A stretch of 64,000 nucleotides of DNA, taken from assembly GCA_017405965.1 (NCBI GenBank), contig JAFQZK010000022.1, positions 1 to 64,000 on the forward strand. Direction: 5' to 3'. This stretch comes from Muribaculaceae bacterium. GTDB lineage: Bacteria > Bacteroidota > Bacteroidia > Bacteroidales > Muribaculaceae. A program made the position numbers and the translations under genes. The notes beneath the pieces were generated by a model. It searched no databases. It was not told where the DNA came from and saw only the letters and a list, made by a program, of their open reading frames with translations. Numbering within the stretch: position 1 is the stretch's first letter; each line of letters starts with the position of its first letter. Shown piece by piece: positions 8,066 to 18,385 of this stretch.

Positions 8066-8992
8066 ATGACACGATTGGAGTTGAACATATTGGGATGCGG
8101 AAGCGCGACGATGACGCCGCGGCACCAGCCGTCGTGCCAGGTGCTGAATGTGCGCGACAACCTGATGATGATCGACTGCGGCGAGGGCGCACAACTGGCG
8201 GTGCGGCGCATGGGACTGAAACTGATGCGACTCAACCACATTTTCATCAGCCATCTGCACGGTGACCACTGCTTCGGCTTGCCGGGGCTGGTATCGACAA
8301 TGGCGCTGCTGAACCGCAGCAATTCGCTCACGATTCACACGTTCAAGGATGGTGCTGAGCTGTTCTCGGGAATGCTGGACTACTTTTGCCGCGAGCGCCC
8401 GTTTGAGGTGCGTTTCAACGTCATCGACACGCACAAGCGCGTCATCTGGGAGGATGATGCCATCACTGTGACGACATTCCCGCTGGTTCACCGCATTCCC
8501 GCCGTAGGTTTCCTGTTCAGTGAGAAGCCCAAGCTGCGTCACATCATCGGCGAGGAGGCGAAACGGCTGGGCATTCCGCACTATGCCATGAACGCATTGC
8601 GCCAGGGCGAGGATTGGGTCAGCCCCGACGGTCTTGTCGTCCCCAACGAACAGTTGACGACTCCTGCCGACCCGTCTATAAGCTACGCCTATTGCAGCGA
8701 CACCAAATTCTCGCGCCGCGTGATCAAGCATGTCGCTGGTGCCGACTGGCTGTACCACGAGGCGACCTACGACGAGAGTCTGCGCATCAAAGCGCACAAA
8801 CGCTACCACAGCACCGCCCTTGAGGCCGCGACGGTGGCCCGTGAAGCCGGGGTGAAGCAGCTCATCATCGGGCACTTCTCCAAGCGTTACATCGACGAGA
8901 CGCCGCTGCTCGACGAAGCCCGCAGCGTGTTCCCCGCCACACGTCTGGCTAACGAAGGGCTGGTCATTGACCTTAATCAATCAGCCCTTTAA
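8066..8992 (+). CDS. rnz: Ribonuclease Z
   Basis: Metallo-beta-lactamase-fold endonuclease that trims the 3' end of tRNA precursors. The 308-residue protein has the expected start (LNILGCGSATMTPRHQPSCQ), the zinc motif HLHGDH at residues 63-68, a central SDTKF motif (second Asp ligand), HEATY and the terminal GHFSKRY histidine. The flexible arm used by the bacterial long-arm type is present in shortened form. The frame is open upstream to 8000, but the TACCTTTG box at 8047-8054 supports the ATG at 8066. Confidence 0.93.
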   Translation: MTRLELNILGCGSATMTPRHQPSCQVLNVRDNLMMIDCGEGAQLAVRRMGLKLMRLNHIFISHLHGDHCFGLPGLVSTMALLNRSNSLTIHTFKDGAELFSGMLDYFCRERPFEVRFNVIDTHKRVIWEDDAITVTTFPLVHRIPAVGFLFSEKPKLRHIIGEEAKRLGIPHYAMNALRQGEDWVSPDGLVVPNEQLTTPADPSISYAYCSDTKFSRRVIKHVAGADWLYHEATYDESLRIKAHKRYHSTALEAATVAREAGVKQLIIGHFSKRYIDETPLLDEARSVFPATRLANEGLVIDLNQSAL

Positions 8993-9304
8993 AAATATTT
9001 CTTGAGGGATTAAACTTTATATCAGGCTATAAGTCCAATGGGTGGTTTTTGCCCCGGGAAGGCCAATCGATAAACGGCACAAAGGGGTGAAGTGTAATTA
9101 ATTACGTTTTTTAACAATCGTTTGAGGTAAAAAGTTTGTAATTTTGTTTAAAACGCATGAGATTTCATCGGAAAAAGTCTAAAAAAGCCCAATTGGGCGC
9201 AAATTAAGTAAAAATTTCTTTATTGTTTGAAGAATTTGTATTTCCTTTGCAGTCTCAAAATTGTGAACATACATTTTTTAAATAACAGTTTAACATTTAC
9301 GACT
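8993..9304 (+). promoter_or_regulatory. 312-base leader/promoter region of acpP
   Basis: No gene seen. Candidate -7 boxes are TAATTTTG (9139-9146) and TTCCTTTG (9242-9249), the latter one base off consensus; neither has an ideally spaced -33 box. A perfect 12-base palindrome GCCCAATTGGGC (9187-9198) between them could be an operator. Two promoters would fit the high and regulated demand for acyl carrier protein. Confidence 0.4.
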
Positions 9305-9547
9305 ATGTCAGAAATTGAAGAAAGAGTAAAACAAATTATCGTTGACAAGTTAGGCGTCAGCGAGTCAGAGGTAACTCCCGAGGCCACCTTCAGCCAGGAC
9401 CTTGGTGCAGATAGTCTTGATACCGTCGAGCTGATCATGGAATTTGAGAAGCAGTTCGACATCAAGATCCCCGATGACAAATCTGAGACCATCCAGAACG
9501 TAGGCGACGCCATCAAGTTCATCGAAGAGGCAAAAGCCGCTGAATAA
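9305..9547 (+). CDS. acpP: Acyl carrier protein
   Basis: The 80-residue, highly acidic carrier of fatty-acid intermediates. The phosphopantetheine site [10 protein letters not shown] is intact, with Ser in the usual DSL motif. The start MSEIEERV at 9305 gives the normal length; the frame is open upstream to 9227 but those residues are not ACP-like. fabF and rnc follow, the usual Bacteroidetes order. A strong terminator-like hairpin (9560-9617) separates it from fabF. Confidence 0.97.
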   Translation: MSEIEERVKQIIVDKLGVSESEVTPEATFSQDLGADSLDTVELIMEFEKQFDIKIPDDKSETIQNVGDAIKFIEEAKAAE

Positions 9548-9559
9548 AAAGAAACTTTC

Positions 9560-9617
9560 AGGTGGATACCATGAATGAGCTCCGGCATCGGGGTATGTCA
9601 TGGCATCCACCTTTTTT
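9560..9617 (+). terminator. Intra-operon terminator/attenuator between acpP and fabF
   Basis: AGGTGGAT (9560-9567) pairs with ATCCACCT (9605-9612), and inside it CCATGA (9569-9574) pairs with TCATGG (9598-9603). Six T follow (9612-9617), ending 17 bases before the fabF ATG. Partial termination here would make acpP mRNA more abundant than fabF-rnc. Confidence 0.75.
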
Positions 9618-9634
9618 AAACTTCCTATTACCAC

Positions 9635-10918
<1,284 letters not shown>

Positions 10919-10933
10919 TCCACTGGGCAAACG

Positions 10934-11710
10934 ATGCCGCTGAGCAACGCCATATCACTCATAAAGCTCCTTTTCGTCAAGGATAAGGAGCTTTATGTTT
11001 TTATTCACCGCATCACCGGTTACTACCCGCGCGACATCAAGTTGTATGAACTGGCGATGATTCATCGCTCCAAGCCGCTGAAGATGCCCGACGGACATTG
11101 GGCCAACAACGAGCGCCTGGAATTCCTGGGTGACGCCGTGCTCGACACTGTGGTGGCCGAATTCCTCTACACAGCCTACCCCAACAAGCACGAGGGCTTC
11201 CTGACCTCGACACGCGCCAAAATCGTCCAGCGCGAGAGTCTGAACCGCATCGGCAACACCTTGCATCTCGACCGCCATGTCCATGCCTTGACACACTCTT
11301 CCTCCCACAACAGTTACATCTGCGGCAACGCTCTCGAGGCCCTCGTGGGCGCCGTTTACCTTGACCAGGGTTACAAGCGGTGCCGCAAGTTCATCATCAA
11401 CAGGCTGGTGAAGAAGCACTTCAACCTTCATGACCTGGTCAAGACCGAACAGAACTTCAAGTCACGACTCATCGAGTGGACGCAAAAGTACAGGGTCACC
11501 ATCGAGTTTGAACTTGTGGACAGCTACACCGACTCCAACAAGAACCCCGTATTCCGCACTGCCGTCATCCTGGGTGGCATCTATGCCAGCGATGCCGACG
11601 GCTACAGCAAGAAGGAGTCCCACCAGGCAGCGTCCAAGAAGGCGTTGGACCGCCTCAAGCACGATCAGCAATTCTGCGAGCAAGTGCTGGCCACAGCCGC
11701 CAGCGAGTGA
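10934..11710 (+). CDS. rnc: Ribonuclease III
   Basis: Double-strand-specific endoribonuclease for rRNA and mRNA processing. The 258-residue protein has the RNase III signature NERLEFLGDAVLD near residues 58-70, the second catalytic cluster (ALEALVGAVYLDQG), and a C-terminal dsRNA-binding domain ending HQAASKKALDRL. The N-terminal extension of about 20 residues before the helical domain is typical of Bacteroidetes. It is the last gene of acpP-fabF-rnc. Confidence 0.95.
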   Translation: MPLSNAISLIKLLFVKDKELYVFIHRITGYYPRDIKLYELAMIHRSKPLKMPDGHWANNERLEFLGDAVLDTVVAEFLYTAYPNKHEGFLTSTRAKIVQRESLNRIGNTLHLDRHVHALTHSSSHNSYICGNALEALVGAVYLDQGYKRCRKFIINRLVKKHFNLHDLVKTEQNFKSRLIEWTQKYRVTIEFELVDSYTDSNKNPVFRTAVILGGIYASDADGYSKKESHQAASKKALDRLKHDQQFCEQVLATAASE

Positions 11711-11879
11711 CCGTTGTCCGCTGAATTGCGACATTGGCAATACCATTGCACACGAGTCACTCCGTCAAAATTCATCCATTTCATAGCCCCATCTCGCTCG
11801 CTAATAAACGTGAAAAAGTGAAAAATTTGGTTTCATTCTGGGGCCGTTTCGGTAATCTTTAGTAACTTCGCAAATCTTT

Positions 11880-11896
11880 GCGGTTCCTTGAACCGC
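11880..11896 (+). promoter_or_regulatory. Leader hairpin before the 11915 gene
   Basis: GCGGTTC (11880-11886), CTT loop, GAACCGC (11890-11896): a compact 7-bp stem immediately after a promoter-like AATCTTTG (11873-11880). It would sit at the very 5' end of the transcript. Confidence 0.35.
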
Positions 11897-11914
11897 CGTT
11901 AACTACTGAATTAC

Positions 11915-12556
11915 ATGAGACCGATTACCAACATATTGCTTGTATTGGCGCTCATCTGCTACGTGTTCCTGCCCTTCTACAACATCTCGTTGATGGGCAC
12001 GGTCACCGGCTTGGGCTTCACTGCCGGCACTATTTCACAATTCCAATCCATCGTCAAGGTAGCGATAGCACTGATACCGTTCGTGGCCTGCTTTGGCGCC
12101 ATCACGCTGAACTGCCTGAGACGCCGCTGGTGGGTGCTTGGCGCCATCGCCTGCATCTTGCTATGGCTCTGGTTCTGCAACTACACGGGCAACTACCACG
12201 ACATCGGTCTGCAACACGCACCCGAGGTCACCCCTGACAATGACCTGGGCGAGGGCTTTTCCATCATCGGAATGGGCATCGGTTACAAGCTGTCTTATGT
12301 CCTGGTCGTGTTGTCGCTCATTTCGGCATTGGTTTCGATGCTGCCGTTCAAGTTCAACGAGACCATCGAGAAGGCCGTCGACGACACCTTCGAGGGCGGG
12401 CGTCGCCATGTACGCGAGGAATTCAAGCGACTGGAAAATGCGCATAAGGGGAAGGGACATAAGTTCCCCACTCCCACCCCGCCAGTTGATGACGCACCCG
12501 AAGCGCCCGTCGAGGAGGACAAGGAAGATCCGTCACGCTTCATGCCGAAGAATTAG
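11915..12556 (+). CDS. Four-helix membrane protein of unknown function
   Basis: A 213-residue protein I do not recognise. Hydrophobic segments lie at about residues 5-25, 48-65, 72-90 and 120-142. A polar, charged cytoplasmic tail follows, with a Pro/Glu-rich stretch (PTPTPPVDDAPEAPVEEDKED) in its last 30 residues. No catalytic motif is seen. It stands alone: rnc ends 204 bases upstream and a terminator follows at 12592-12626. ATG at 11915 is the only sensible start. Confidence 0.65.
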   Translation: MRPITNILLVLALICYVFLPFYNISLMGTVTGLGFTAGTISQFQSIVKVAIALIPFVACFGAITLNCLRRRWWVLGAIACILLWLWFCNYTGNYHDIGLQHAPEVTPDNDLGEGFSIIGMGIGYKLSYVLVVLSLISALVSMLPFKFNETIEKAVDDTFEGGRRHVREEFKRLENAHKGKGHKFPTPTPPVDDAPEAPVEEDKEDPSRFMPKN

Positions 12557-12591
12557 CGGTCTTGAGCCACACATCAAGCCACATCACGCAA

Positions 12592-12626
12592 AACAGCCAA
12601 CCCTTATGGGGCTGGCCGTTTTTTTA
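12592..12626 (+). terminator. Terminator between convergent genes
   Basis: Interrupted stem AACaGCCAaCCC / GGGgcTGGCcGTT around a TTAT loop, then seven T (12619-12625). Confidence 0.65.
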
Positions 12627-12643
12627 TAGCTGTACTCTGATGA

Positions 12644-13180
12644 TCATTCGGTTGCGGGCCGATGCATATCGATGCGACGGAACGTGAGCGGCGAGGTCAC
12701 TCGCAGCGTGTTACGAGTGGCACCATAGAACAAGACGCGTCCTGCCAGCACATCGTAACGGGCCAGCACCCCATGCACTTGCTTATACACCATATCACCC
12801 ATATAGATATAAGCATGGTCAAGCTCTACACTGTGCAGCAATGCCCACTTACCCGAGAACGAGCCCTGCCACAGCAGCTGCCACTCGTCGTGCTGGGTGG
12901 TGCCGTCTGACGACACATCGGTACGTATCAACTCGTTATAATAGCCCGTGAAAGTACTGTCCTTCACGTTGAAGCTGTAGCTCAACTCGATGTAGTGGAT
13001 GCTGTCGTCGTATTGATACACCCATTCACCGTCCATATACTTGCGATACCTGTTGTTCAGCTCAACGGTCTCGAGCGTGGTCCAATCGGTCTCAATGACC
13101 TCGTGGTCGCCCTCGCAAGCCGCCAGCCCCAATAACACAACTAACAGCAGCAACAGCATCGTTCTAGATATACCCTTCAT
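12644..13180 (-). CDS. Lipoprotein of unknown function
   Basis: A 178-residue protein with a lipoprotein signal: MKGISR, a long Leu/Val core, and lipobox LAAC with Cys at residue 22. The mature part is rich in Trp, Tyr and alternating polar/hydrophobic residues (GEWVYQYDDSIHYIELSYSF), compatible with a small beta-barrel or lipocalin-like fold, but I cannot name a family. The start is the ATG at 13178-13180; the frame extends four codons to a TTG. It lies 38 bases after the stop of the membrane protein at 13219-14514 and may be co-transcribed. Confidence 0.68.
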   Translation of the reverse strand: MKGISRTMLLLLLVVLLGLAACEGDHEVIETDWTTLETVELNNRYRKYMDGEWVYQYDDSIHYIELSYSFNVKDSTFTGYYNELIRTDVSSDGTTQHDEWQLLWQGSFSGKWALLHSVELDHAYIYMGDMVYKQVHGVLARYDVLAGRVLFYGATRNTLRVTSPLTFRRIDMHRPATE

Positions 13181-13218
13181 TCTATCGTTCAATTATTTGA
13201 TTTCAATCATATACTATG

Positions 13219-14514
13219 TCAGTAACCCCTCTTGCGCTTATACAAATATACCAGCACACCAACCACGATAAACGCTATGATAAGCCCCACAATACGGAAT
13301 CCCCAAAAAGTACTGCCAAAATGTGATTTGAAACTCATCATCTCGTTAAACATACTGCACGCGTCCCAAATAGCAGAAAACAGTGTCAGGAATGAGATGG
13401 CAAGAAGCAGCGAATTCATTTTCTTGCGGCTTGCCTCCTCGTTGCGTGTACGCTCCTTGGCCATGACATGATACAACTGGCGCATCTCATCGTTTATCTC
13501 CAAACTGCAACTGATGGCGTCAGATATAAGCTGAGGCAAGAAGTTATATGATATTCTATTGAAGCAACAATTGCGCTCAAATCCCTCAAACGCCTTCACA
13601 AGACCCGTAACATGTTTTGAGTTGGACCGATCTCCCTGGACCTTCAACGCCTGCTTGAAATGGTTGTTAAAATCAAACAAACAAACCTTCTGGAAAAGGG
13701 CTTGGATATAAATCTGCCCAAAGTAATTGTCCAGCCAATTATCAGTTTGGCTTTCGCAATCAACAGCGAGTATAGTAAATGAGTCAAGCATCGACAGGGC
13801 AGTCCAGCTCTCAAACACGGCTACATAACATTTAATGTTGGTTGTTTGCCAATTTTCAGAGGGTGTGTCAATGGCTTTTTCCGTGATTGACGAGAAAGTA
13901 GCGAGTTTATACAGCAATCGGCGTTTTTCTTCGTCACTAAGGCTTTCCATTGAACAGGACGATGCATTGATGACCTGAAAGACACGCAGTTTGTTGCCAT
14001 TCTCCACCAATTGGGTGGTGTCCTGCAACGAATGGTACTTTAATGCATCATAAACTTGTACAATGGGCTGAATTGCAACTTGGTAGAAATCATTGTAAGG
14101 TTCAGTCCTAAAGGCATCAATATATCTCAACGCATAGAGCAATGACGAACAATCGTCAAGATTAGCCGCATCCTGCTCGACGCGAACGCTGTAAAGAACC
14201 ATGTTGTGAGGCATCAAATACAAGGTAACGTCCTTGACCATGAACGGGAATTTGCATGAGTTCCCCCTCACATCTACCGTTATCACTACACCTTTCCCCA
14301 CTGAACGAGTATACCTGACACAGCCGTCATCAATCGATGATGAATGGCAGAAGTCAATAAATTCAGGGTAGTAATATCGTTTTGACACATCACATTCCTC
14401 TTTGGATTTATTACCGCGAAGCCATCCGGAACGCTCCAGATGGTCAGCATTGAAGGCCTTCTCCCTCTTGAAGTGGCCACACAGAAATGCGATATGTTTG
14501 TAGTTGCCTTTCAT
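13219..14514 (-). CDS. Protein of unknown function with two C-terminal membrane helices
   Basis: A 431-residue protein, lower in GC than its neighbours. The first 360 residues are soluble, with a Cys-containing, mostly alpha/beta pattern; residues of about 365-390 and 405-425 are hydrophobic and end in a KRKRG tail, so the bulk is probably cytoplasmic and membrane-tethered. Between the large domain and the first helix is a charged helix (DEMRQLYHVMAKERTRNEEA). A general CorA-like silhouette (large domain, two terminal helices) is noticeable, but the GMN motif is absent. TATTTTTG on the minus strand at 14525-14532 makes MKGNYKHI (14514) the start, with a very short leader. Confidence 0.6.
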   Translation of the reverse strand: MKGNYKHIAFLCGHFKREKAFNADHLERSGWLRGNKSKEECDVSKRYYYPEFIDFCHSSSIDDGCVRYTRSVGKGVVITVDVRGNSCKFPFMVKDVTLYLMPHNMVLYSVRVEQDAANLDDCSSLLYALRYIDAFRTEPYNDFYQVAIQPIVQVYDALKYHSLQDTTQLVENGNKLRVFQVINASSCSMESLSDEEKRRLLYKLATFSSITEKAIDTPSENWQTTNIKCYVAVFESWTALSMLDSFTILAVDCESQTDNWLDNYFGQIYIQALFQKVCLFDFNNHFKQALKVQGDRSNSKHVTGLVKAFEGFERNCCFNRISYNFLPQLISDAISCSLEINDEMRQLYHVMAKERTRNEEASRKKMNSLLLAISFLTLFSAIWDACSMFNEMMSFKSHFGSTFWGFRIVGLIIAFIVVGVLVYLYKRKRGY

Positions 14515-14573
14515 ATCCAAGGCACAAAAATAGCAAAAACATGACAAACTTGGGACAAACAGACAATTAATTT

Positions 14574-14625
14574 CACAATTATGACCCCGAGATGGGTATT
14601 ACCGCTCCTCGAGGCCATAATTGTG
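14574..14625. repeat. Long imperfect inverted repeat
   Basis: CACAATTATG (14574-14583) pairs with CATAATTGTG (14616-14625), with a second CCGAG/CTCGAGG stem inside. It lies 28 bases past the stop codon of the barrel gene and just upstream of the 13219-14514 gene. Probably a terminator or processing site. Confidence 0.5.
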
Positions 14626-14653
14626 CCTAGTGTATTCTTTCAATCAACAGAGA

Positions 14654-17233
14654 TCATTTGCCGCCGCCCATGCCACCGGGCGTGTTGCCTGTACCGGTAG
14701 CGCCGCCGTTATTCTGCTTGCTGTTGCCGATAAGGTCATCGTTCTCGATGGTTTTGCTGGTCTTCTTGACATAGGTTTTGAGTGAGCCGAAGCGGTAACT
14801 TACCGTGAGGACGAACTGTCGAGACCATCGTCTGTTCTCGGAACTGGACCAGCCTGTCACGTCGCCCTGGGTGGTATAGGACTTGTATTTCATGGCGTTC
14901 CTGAAGGGATTGGACGCCATGAGTTGTACCGTCAAGCGGTCGTCCTTGAGGAAGGAGCGCTGCAGGCTCAGCCCGTGAAAGTTGATCGAACCTGAGTGAC
15001 CATACACGCTCGAGATGCCGCCACACCACATGCCGACGTAGGCCGAAGCTTGCAGTTTCCAGGGCAGATACTGGGTGATGTTGGCAAAGACACTGCCGTT
15101 GAGGCGGTCGTTCTTCAAGTCCAGTTCGCGGCTCTTGTAATAGTCGTAGCCGATCGAGCCGTTAAGCATGAGGTTGGTCTTCTGTAACGCCATCCACTGA
15201 ACGAAGGCCGACAATGAGGTCGAATAGGTCTTGAGCGTGTTGGCATAGGTGGACACTTGCACCAGCCCCTCGGTCCATTTCACGGCCGAGATGCCATTGC
15301 GGCTGAACTGGAACTGCGGGGTGACGTTGAAGGTCAATTTGGCACCCACACGCATGTAAGTCAAGCTCACCGAATGGTAGTGCACGCTACCCAAACCGAT
15401 GTCACCGAAGGAGCGGCTGGTGGGGCTCTCGACCACGGCAGGGTTCAGATAACTGATGTTCGGACGGTTGATACTGGCAGCATAAGACAACTTGAGGCTG
15501 TTGGACCAGTCGAACTGATAACGCACGCTGGCACTGGGCACCCAGTCGTTGAGATGGGTGTCGAAAGAAGGCTGCTCCCCGTTGGGATAGCTGGCGCGCA
15601 GATAGCTGTGCTCGTAGCGCAAGCCGGCACGGGCACTCCACGGGCCGCTGGCGAAGGTGTAGCTCATATAGGCAGCCCCCACCTGGGTGATGTGCCTGAA
15701 ACGTAGGTCGGTATCGGCATCAATGCCAAGATAATCAAGTACATTGTGGCTGCGGTTCATACGATAAATGTACTTGACACCAGTCTCGAGGGTGTGCTTC
15801 GGGGCCAACGGACGCGTCCAGTCGAGCTGGAAGGTGTGCTCGTTGAAGTTCTCCTTAGCGTTCTGGTCAATACCATTATAAAGTACAGGCATATTGAACA
15901 TGTCAACATATTGCGAGTTGTCAATGGTCTTGCCGCGTGTAGCCGAGAGCATGTAGCTCAGCGTAATGGCTTCGCCCTTGCGACGGGTGAGACGCTGGTA
16001 ATCCAGACGTCCGTCCATACTGTAGTAGTCGCTTTTGGACTTGTTGCCCATGCTGTAACTGTAGATGCGATCGCCTGCTGCATCGCGCATGAGTGTGTTG
16101 GACATGCCGTCAACACCGTAGTCATAGGCATAACCGCTCAACGAGAGCGAAACAAGGTTCAGCGAGTCGGGTTCCCAGCTGGCGCTCATGGTGCCGTAGT
16201 GGGCAGTAGTCTTGTCCATGTCCGTGAGGCTGTTCGACACCAATTCAGCGCCGCTGTCGGCATAACGTGAGAACGAATTGCTGATGGATCTCGCCTTGGA
16301 TTTCGCGATATGTCCGTTATCATGCTGGAAACCATAGTCAATCGAAGTCACCACCTTGTCAATCTGGGTGGTCAGGTTCAACGAACCTCCACCAGCGGCA
16401 TACTGGTTGACCATGGCCGATGCCATACCCGAGACACCCTTGATGGCAGAGTGGTCGGCCATGACGATATTCAGGATGACGGTAGTGCCCTCGGCATCAT
16501 ACTTGGCACCGGGTTCGGTAATGACCTCGATGCGCTTGACGCTGCTGGCAGGCATCGCCTTGAGCAAGTCCTTGGCATTACGCGAGAGCGAGGGATCGGG
16601 ATGACCGTTGCGGAAAATCTTGAAGTTGGTCTTGCCGTTGACACGGATCTCGTCACTGGCATCGACGCTGACCATAGGCACCTTGCGCAACATGGTCAAC
16701 ACGTTGTTGGTCTTGCTGTCGGCATCGGCCTCGACATTGTAACCGATGCGGTCCACTTCCTGCTTGATGAGTTGGCGCTGGGCAGTGACAGTCACATCCT
16801 TCAGTTGGATGTTGTCAAACACGCTCAGCAACGAGTCGTTGACCCAATCGTCGTCATCGCTGGCTGCAGCGGGAGGGTCATCACGCTCCATGTTCAAGGG
16901 CATTGAATAGCCCATAATCGTGAAGGCACCCTCCAGGGTGTTGCCCTTGAGCGTGGCATTGTAGACGCCACCGCCCTGGGGTTCGGTCACACTGATTTTG
17001 TTGCCATCAATGGTGGCATTGGTGGGCACATCATAGAGTTGCTGCAACGGAGAGTCCATGGTCACCTTCAACTCCTCCCCAGTCTGCTGGATGTGAAGCA
17101 CCAGAGGAATGCTTTGCGGGCCCGCGATCATATCGCCACGCCATGTGCCATTAAAGTCCTGAGCCACCGTGATAAGACTCATCAGGGTGCCCAGCACGGC
17201 ACAAAACAATCTTTTTACCAATGAAGTTTTCAT
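14654..17233 (-). CDS. TonB-dependent-receptor-like outer-membrane beta-barrel protein (OMP_b-brl_3 type)
   Basis: An 859-residue outer-membrane protein. Residues 1-24 are a signal peptide (ending TVAQ). Residues of about 26-120 form a beta domain (GTWRGDM, IPLVLHIQQTGEELKVTMDS, LEGAFTIMGYSMPLNM) of the kind found in front of some Bacteroidetes alpha/beta hydrolases. A plug-like domain follows (VLTMLRKVPMVSVD, IFRNGHPDPSL, VKRIEVITEPGAKYDAEG), then a barrel of about 600 residues matching the OMP_b-brl_3 family, and a Gly-rich tail. This family normally starts with a carboxypeptidase-regulatory-like domain, so the N-terminal domain is unusual. No SusD partner is present, so a substrate cannot be inferred. 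An ECF-like promoter lies at 17276-17304. Confidence 0.82.
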   Translation of the reverse strand: MKTSLVKRLFCAVLGTLMSLITVAQDFNGTWRGDMIAGPQSIPLVLHIQQTGEELKVTMDSPLQQLYDVPTNATIDGNKISVTEPQGGGVYNATLKGNTLEGAFTIMGYSMPLNMERDDPPAAASDDDDWVNDSLLSVFDNIQLKDVTVTAQRQLIKQEVDRIGYNVEADADSKTNNVLTMLRKVPMVSVDASDEIRVNGKTNFKIFRNGHPDPSLSRNAKDLLKAMPASSVKRIEVITEPGAKYDAEGTTVILNIVMADHSAIKGVSGMASAMVNQYAAGGGSLNLTTQIDKVVTSIDYGFQHDNGHIAKSKARSISNSFSRYADSGAELVSNSLTDMDKTTAHYGTMSASWEPDSLNLVSLSLSGYAYDYGVDGMSNTLMRDAAGDRIYSYSMGNKSKSDYYSMDGRLDYQRLTRRKGEAITLSYMLSATRGKTIDNSQYVDMFNMPVLYNGIDQNAKENFNEHTFQLDWTRPLAPKHTLETGVKYIYRMNRSHNVLDYLGIDADTDLRFRHITQVGAAYMSYTFASGPWSARAGLRYEHSYLRASYPNGEQPSFDTHLNDWVPSASVRYQFDWSNSLKLSYAASINRPNISYLNPAVVESPTSRSFGDIGLGSVHYHSVSLTYMRVGAKLTFNVTPQFQFSRNGISAVKWTEGLVQVSTYANTLKTYSTSLSAFVQWMALQKTNLMLNGSIGYDYYKSRELDLKNDRLNGSVFANITQYLPWKLQASAYVGMWCGGISSVYGHSGSINFHGLSLQRSFLKDDRLTVQLMASNPFRNAMKYKSYTTQGDVTGWSSSENRRWSRQFVLTVSYRFGSLKTYVKKTSKTIENDDLIGNSKQNNGGATGTGNTPGGMGGGK

Positions 17234-17275
17234 AAAGCCGTATTTGGGTTTAGTCAGTTTTTTGTTCCTATAGTA

Positions 17276-17304
17276 TAGACGTAGAAGTACGTCAAAAAGT
17301 TACA
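17276..17304 (-). promoter_or_regulatory. ECF-sigma-like promoter, site C (barrel protein)
   Basis: Minus strand TGTAACTTTTT (17294-17304) and CGTCTA (17276-17281), 23 bases start to start. Best-matching member of the set and only about 35 bases above the ATG at 17233. Confidence 0.65.
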
Positions 17305-17364
17305 GCCAATAACAGTTTTTTATTGTCCGTGATGGCTTGTTGCCCGTATTCAATTCTCCGGCCA

Positions 17365-17889
17365 TCATTCTTTAGAGAGCAAGTCGCGCAGGCGTTCTAA
17401 TTCTTTTTCAACGGGTTTCTTCTCTCCCTTGTTAAAGTGGGACCATACGAGAAAACCGATAATGATGAGCGCAAGAGCAGAAAACAGCAAAGTTGTTGCC
17501 AAGCTGACTTTTCCGAAATCAGAATAGATGTCATAACCCATGTACAAAACAAGCGCAAGCGCTGCTATATAGCCAAAAATCTTAGTAGCCTTAGTATACT
17601 TATCGTACATGTCCACCAACCGATGAGCGTCTTCACATTTGCTCATCTTCTTTTTCCACCAAGTATCAAAACCAAAGAGGGCAAGAAGAAAAGCCGGTAA
17701 AGCCCATCGCGAAGATGCCCAATCGCCTGTAACAAAACCCATGACTATACTGTACACTATAAGGAGCAGTACAAGGCCTCCACACCCTAGGTTGTTCTTT
17801 GCATCAGAGTCAAACTCGCGCTTAATGTCCTCAATCAGTTCATCCTTACTGAATTTCTCGACCCAATCTTTCTTTTCTTGTTGTTCCAT
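17365..17889 (-). CDS. Small membrane protein of unknown function
   Basis: A 174-residue protein with a charged N-terminus (EQQEKKDWVEKFSKDELIED), paired hydrophobic segments near residues 34-75 and a second pair near 105-150, then a Lys/Glu-rich tail. No family was recognised. The frame is open to 17958 with another ATG at 17919, but that ATG overlaps the CGTCTAA box of site D; the ATG at 17887-17889 is therefore chosen. It is relatively AT-rich. Confidence 0.6.
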   Translation of the reverse strand: MEQQEKKDWVEKFSKDELIEDIKREFDSDAKNNLGCGGLVLLLIVYSIVMGFVTGDWASSRWALPAFLLALFGFDTWWKKKMSKCEDAHRLVDMYDKYTKATKIFGYIAALALVLYMGYDIYSDFGKVSLATTLLFSALALIIIGFLVWSHFNKGEKKPVEKELERLRDLLSKE

Positions 17890-17918
17890 ATCATTAATAT
17901 TTTTATTGTTTTTACTCA

Positions 17919-17947
17919 TTAGACGCAACAGGAGCCGAAAAACTACA
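17919..17947 (-). promoter_or_regulatory. ECF-sigma-like promoter, site D (174-residue membrane protein)
   Basis: Minus strand TGTAGTTTTT (17938-17947) and GCGTCTAA (17919-17926); CGTCTA starts 22 bases after the box start. It sits in a divergent region with the YbjQ gene. Confidence 0.6.
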
Positions 17948-18030
17948 GAAGAATCCATGTTTTTTTACTTGGCATCATATTTGCAGCATCATATAACGTG
18001 AACAATAACAAATCTAATTGAATTAAGGAT

Positions 18031-18348
18031 ATGATACTATCGACAACTCCCCAAATTGAGGGTTACAGCATCCGTGAGTACAAGGGCGTGGTTACAGGTG
18101 AGACCATCATCGGCGCCAATTTCTTGAAAGACATTTTTGCCGCTGTACGCGACTTCGTGGGCGGCCGCTCGGCAGCCTATGAGAAGGTATTGCGCGAGGC
18201 CAAAGACACCGCCATGCAGGAAATGATGGAGCGCGCTCAGCAGATGGGTGCCAACGCCATCGTAGGCATCGACATCGACTACGAGACCATCGGTCAAGGC
18301 AACTCGATGCTCATGGTTGCCACCAGCGGCACCGCCGTGGTCATCTGA
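18031..18348 (+). CDS. YbjQ/UPF0145 family protein
   Basis: A 105-residue protein matching the UPF0145 (YbjQ) family over its whole length: [24 protein letters not shown] at the start in two parts, then a helix ([20 protein letters not shown]) and the C-terminal [14 protein letters not shown] block. Family members form ring-shaped oligomers; a metal-binding role has been proposed but is not firmly established. It is transcribed divergently from the small membrane protein and is followed by a very strong bidirectional hairpin. Confidence 0.9.
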   Translation: MILSTTPQIEGYSIREYKGVVTGETIIGANFLKDIFAAVRDFVGGRSAAYEKVLREAKDTAMQEMMERAQQMGANAIVGIDIDYETIGQGNSMLMVATSGTAVVI

Positions 18349-18385
18349 CCTGCCCCTCTTTTCAGACAACAAGGGCAACCTGATC

